Part shown: positions 7,147 to 8,593 of the stretch, piece by piece | Numbering within the stretch: position 1 is the stretch's first letter | How the letters are laid out: every line of letters begins with the position of its first letter | NCBI GenBank assembly: GCA_027022125.1 | Contig: JALVZI010000170.1 | Span: 2,980 to 11,572 of the forward strand | Source of the DNA: Anaerolineae bacterium | GTDB taxonomy: Bacteria > Chloroflexota > Anaerolineae > 4572-78 | DNA length: 8,593 nucleotides | Direction of reading: 5' to 3' | Translations under genes and position numbers: made by a program | Notes under the pieces: model-generated | Databases searched by the model: none | What the model was told of the DNA's origin: nothing | Seen by the model: the letters and a program-made list of their open reading frames with translations, nothing else

Positions 7147-7962
7147 ATGCTCACCAGTCTTGTTTTCTCGCTTGTTGCTCCCACCGCTGCCAACCTGCCC
7201 CAATCGCTGGGACGGGCGTCGCAATCGTTATTTTACCGCCTGTTGGACAGTTACGACCCGGCGTTGGCAGCCAATTTGCACGATGCCGAAGGGATAAAAC
7301 CATACACCGTCTCGAATTTGGTATTGGGCAAAATTGGCGGCAAACGTAAACAAATTGCCGCTGGGCAGACCGGCTGGCTGCGCTTCACCGGCTTAACCAC
7401 AGATGTGAGCCGCATTTTGTTGACAATCGCCCAAAATCCACCCGACCGCATCGAGATGGACGGCGTGCTCTTCGCTGTTACCGGTGTCACCATCGACCCG
7501 GCGGTGCATCCGTGGGCAGGGCGCATTAGTTATCAGGATTTCGCCGCGCCGTATCTGCTGGCTGGCAGCGCACGTCCCCACCGGCACATCACCCTCTCTT
7601 TTGAATCACCGACCACCTTTCGCAGCCAGCGGAAATTCATCCCTTTTCCCCTGCCGGAACAGGTTTTCGGCGGGTTGCTGATGCGCTGGCAGCAGTTCGC
7701 CCCGGTAGCGCTCAACCCCGAAGTGCGCCGTTTTGCTGCGGAAACCGTCGCCGTCAGCCGCTACCGGTTGCGAACCACCAGTCTGCCTTACAAACAAAAA
7801 GGTATGCAAGTCGGCTTTATCGGCGAAGCAACTTTCACCGCGCTGAACACTGACCGCTATTGGTTGAATATATTGCACCTGCTGGCAAATTATGCATTTT
7901 ACAGCGGCGTGGGCTACCAAGCCACCGTCGGTTTGGGGCAGACACGGGTTGTGTCAAAATAA
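7147..7962 (+). CDS. cas6: Cas6, CRISPR precursor-RNA processing endoribonuclease
   Basis: The 271-residue protein has the length and ends of a Cas6. The N-terminal part reads LFYRLLDSYDPALAANLHD followed by GIKPYTVSNL (49-58), a Cas6 pattern. Tyr30, His45 and Lys51 stand almost exactly where the Pyrococcus furiosus Cas6 has its catalytic Tyr31, His46 and Lys52. The C-terminus carries the glycine-rich loop FYSGVGYQATVGLGQTR (251-267) that binds the crRNA stem or 3' end. LSFESPTTFRSQRKFIPFPLP in the middle begins the second RAMP domain. It would cut the precursor transcript within each repeat, giving an 8-nt 5' tag. It follows csx15 by 2 bases and is the last gene of the operon. It is GC-rich (about 62% at 7501-7560 by hand count). 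The catalytic triad is inferred from spacing, but the family call is firm. Confidence 0.92.
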   Translation: MLTSLVFSLVAPTAANLPQSLGRASQSLFYRLLDSYDPALAANLHDAEGIKPYTVSNLVLGKIGGKRKQIAAGQTGWLRFTGLTTDVSRILLTIAQNPPDRIEMDGVLFAVTGVTIDPAVHPWAGRISYQDFAAPYLLAGSARPHRHITLSFESPTTFRSQRKFIPFPLPEQVFGGLLMRWQQFAPVALNPEVRRFAAETVAVSRYRLRTTSLPYKQKGMQVGFIGEATFTALNTDRYWLNILHLLANYAFYSGVGYQATVGLGQTRVVSK

Positions 7963-7976
7963 TACCATCCACAAAA

Positions 7977-8022
7977 TTACGAGCATCGGTGAGGGACGGA
8001 AAAAAGTTGACGATGCTTGTAA
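7977..8022 (+). repeat. Inverted repeat 1 downstream of cas6 (12-bp stem)
   Basis: Arms 7977-7988 (TTACGAGCATCG) and 8011-8022 (CGATGCTTGTAA) pair over 12 bases with one G-U pair, closing a 22-base loop. It begins 14 bases after the cas6 stop and abuts the next inverted repeat with no gap. Confidence 0.75.
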
Positions 8023-8110
8023 CTGACGCGAAGATGACAAACGGGCAAAAGTGTGATATAACCCTGACAAAAGGGACTTGTAGCCGACAAAAGTGTCATC
8101 TTCGCGTCAG
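8023..8110 (+). repeat. Inverted repeat 2: perfect 17-bp arms around 54 bases
   Basis: CTGACGCGAAGATGACA at 8023-8039 is the exact reverse complement of 8094-8110. The 54 bases between hold a small inner hairpin (CCCT 8062-8065 with AGGG 8072-8075). They also hold three CAAAAG-containing units starting at 8046, 8068 and 8088, spaced about 21 bases apart. The arms are too perfect to be chance. The element may be a structured 3' untranslated RNA, a small RNA, or a miniature mobile element; I cannot tell which. Confidence 0.8.
8034..8062 (+). promoter_or_regulatory. Candidate sigma-70-type promoter with extended -10
   Basis: ATGACA (8034-8039) matches the -35 consensus at five of six bases. After exactly 17 bases comes TATAAC (8057-8062), preceded by TG one base upstream, which makes an extended -10. 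Transcription would start near 8069 and run into the terminator at 8157-8174. The -35 overlaps the left arm of the 17-bp inverted repeat. No ORF with a ribosome binding site lies between, so the product would be RNA. This is a sequence match only. Confidence 0.35.
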
Positions 8111-8174
8111 CGGCTGACAGAAAAATCAGCCAAAAGAAAGTTAGAATCAAAATAATGCGCCGAGGCGCTTTTTT
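8069..8174 (+). ncRNA. Candidate small RNA of about 105 nt
   Basis: The segment between the candidate promoter and the intrinsic terminator could be an independent short transcript. It includes the right arm of the 17-bp inverted repeat, a 6-bp hairpin (GGCTGA 8112-8117 with TCAGCC 8126-8131, 8-base loop), an A-rich single-stranded stretch (8131-8153) and the terminator stem. It resembles no RNA family I recognise. The alternative is that it is just the 3' untranslated region of the cas operon. Confidence 0.25.
8157..8174 (+). terminator. Rho-independent terminator of the cas operon
   Basis: GCGCC (8157-8161) pairs with GGCGC (8164-8168), physically a 4-bp GC stem with a CGAG loop. Six T residues follow at 8169-8174. 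An A-rich stretch precedes it. Lying about 195 bases after the cas6 stop, it would end the operon transcript. Confidence 0.7.
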
Positions 8175-8175
8175 C

Positions 8176-8200
8176 AATGAAAAATGAATAATGAAAAATG
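8176..8200 (+). repeat. Short direct repeat AATGAAAAATG, period 14
   Basis: AATGAAAAATG occurs at 8176-8186 and again at 8190-8200. This AT-rich tandem motif directly follows the terminator. It has no coding potential and its function is unknown. Confidence 0.6.
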
Positions 8201-8222
8201 TGTAATGGGATTGCCGGTGGTT

Positions 8223-8333
8223 ATTCTCCGCGCCGAGAGCCTATTGCATCATCCAATCTAGAAAGTAGGATTATGCGGTCTGTAATGGCTCATCTGAAAA
8301 TTTTCACCACAGAGGCACAGAGGCGCGGAGAAT
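8223..8333 (+). repeat. Element bounded by 12-bp perfect inverted repeats
   Basis: ATTCTCCGCGCC at 8223-8234 is the exact reverse complement of 8322-8333. Between them lies an imperfect hairpin (8246-8254 with 8268-8276, one mismatch), a 12-base palindrome TGAAAATTTTCA (8295-8306) and a stretch ACCACAGAGGCACAGAGG (8306-8323) of a kind I have seen as a dispersed intergenic repeat in diverse bacteria. No reading frame of note is present. It may be a degenerate miniature element. Confidence 0.5.
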
Positions 8334-8430
8334 TTAAAAATTTTTGAGTTTCGGTTCTAATTTTCATCGAACTAAATGAAACCTTTTGAAAAATGTGCCT
8401 AAATTACAAGAATCATCGGTATTCTTTATG
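8334..8430. other. AT-rich spacer with no recognisable feature
   Basis: I see no credible gene, promoter or repeat in this short spacer between the two repeat elements. It is AT-rich with short A and T runs. Confidence 0.5.
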
Positions 8431-8530
8431 ATGTCATTCCCGCCTGTGCCCCGTGGGTACGAAAGCGGGAATCCACTATTTTTTGCTGTGGATTCCGGAT
8501 ATTTCCTTGCGGGAAATTCCGGAATGACAT
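8431..8530. repeat. REP/dRS3-like dispersed repeat with 10-bp terminal inverted repeats
   Basis: ATGTCATTCC (8431-8440) is inverted as GGAATGACAT (8521-8530). Inside, ATTCCCGC (8436-8443) pairs with GCGGGAAT (8465-8472). GGAATCCAC (8468-8476) pairs perfectly with GTGGATTCC (8488-8496), and ATTTCC (8501-8506) with GGAAAT (8512-8517). The GTCATTCCCGC...GCGGGAATCC pattern is a well-known intergenic repeat type, similar to the ATTCCC-N8-GGGAAT dRS3 repeat of Neisseria and REP-like elements elsewhere. It encodes nothing and is probably present in many copies in the genome. Confidence 0.65.
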
Positions 8531-8593
8531 TAAAAATCTGTGAAATTTGTGAAAACTTGTGGTAGATTTTTTTATCAAGCCGAAATTTTCCAC

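Noticed and set aside
8023..8110. A CRISPR repeat-spacer unit
   Set aside because: The 17-base arms are inverted, not direct, and occur once each. The internal CAAAAG units are too short and too close together for an array.
7860..8117. Plus-strand frame of 85 codons overlapping the end of cas6
   Set aside because: Its first 100 bases lie in another frame within cas6 and the rest runs through the inverted repeats. The peptide CHLRVS appears on both strands only because of the 17-bp palindrome.
7977..8177. Minus-strand frame of 66 codons beginning like a secretion signal (MKKAPRRIILILTFFWLIFLSAADA)
   Set aside because: It would start with TTG inside the operon terminator, has no ribosome binding site, and its hydrophobic stretch comes from reading the A-rich spacer backwards. 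The rest of the frame is made of the inverted repeats.

Overview
The window holds most of a subtype III-D CRISPR-Cas effector operon, all on the + strand, followed by about 630 bases of gene-free DNA rich in inverted repeats. The evidence is a run of RAMP (Cas7/Cas5-type) proteins with PGS/PG-type glycine motifs near the N-terminus and glycine-rich loops near the C-terminus. Two III-D markers (a Csx10-type Cas5 and a Csx19-type small subunit), a TIGR03986-type large RAMP, Csx15 and Cas6 accompany them. The host looks like a bacterium with strong AGGAGG-type ribosome binding sites and intermediate GC content. Chloroflexota (Anaerolineae-like) is my best guess from the gene combination and the style of intergenic repeats, but the window cannot prove it.

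Layout: (1) 2-217, the last 71 codons of an upstream gene, possibly cas10. (2) 210-896, a single-domain Cas7 (Csm3-like). (3) 893-2485, Csx10, i.e. Cas5, with a long predicted helical C-terminal tail that may be the Cas11 small subunit. (4) 2478-3935, a tandem Cas7-Cas7 protein. (5) 3932-4537, Csx19. (6) 4534-6759, a 741-residue Cas7-type protein with a large insertion (TIGR03986 type). (7) 6761-7144, Csx15. (8) 7147-7962, Cas6. Neighbouring genes overlap by 4-8 bases or lie 1-2 bases apart, so this is one tightly coupled transcription unit. No promoter for it is seen inside the window.

How they work together (family knowledge plus inference): Cas6 cuts the precursor crRNA. The Cas7 domains, Cas5 and the putative Cas11 segment build a crRNA-guided RNA-targeting complex with Cas10. 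Csx19 is an accessory subunit. Csx15 belongs to the ancillary proteins of type III systems that signal with cyclic oligoadenylates. The parts match the III-D variant known from Synechocystis (Cas10, Cas7-Cas5-Cas11, Cas7-2x, Cas7-insertion, Csx19), except that here the first Cas7 is a separate gene, so the fusion is less advanced.

The last two genes are visibly more GC-rich than the central part of the effector genes, which suggests a mosaic operon. Downstream of cas6 lies a dense chain of perfect or near-perfect inverted repeats (7977-8131) ending in an intrinsic terminator (8157-8174). Within it is a plausible promoter that could drive a small RNA of about 105 nt. Two further repeat elements follow (8223-8333 and 8431-8530). 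No CRISPR array, adaptation gene (cas1/cas2) or tRNA/rRNA gene is visible.
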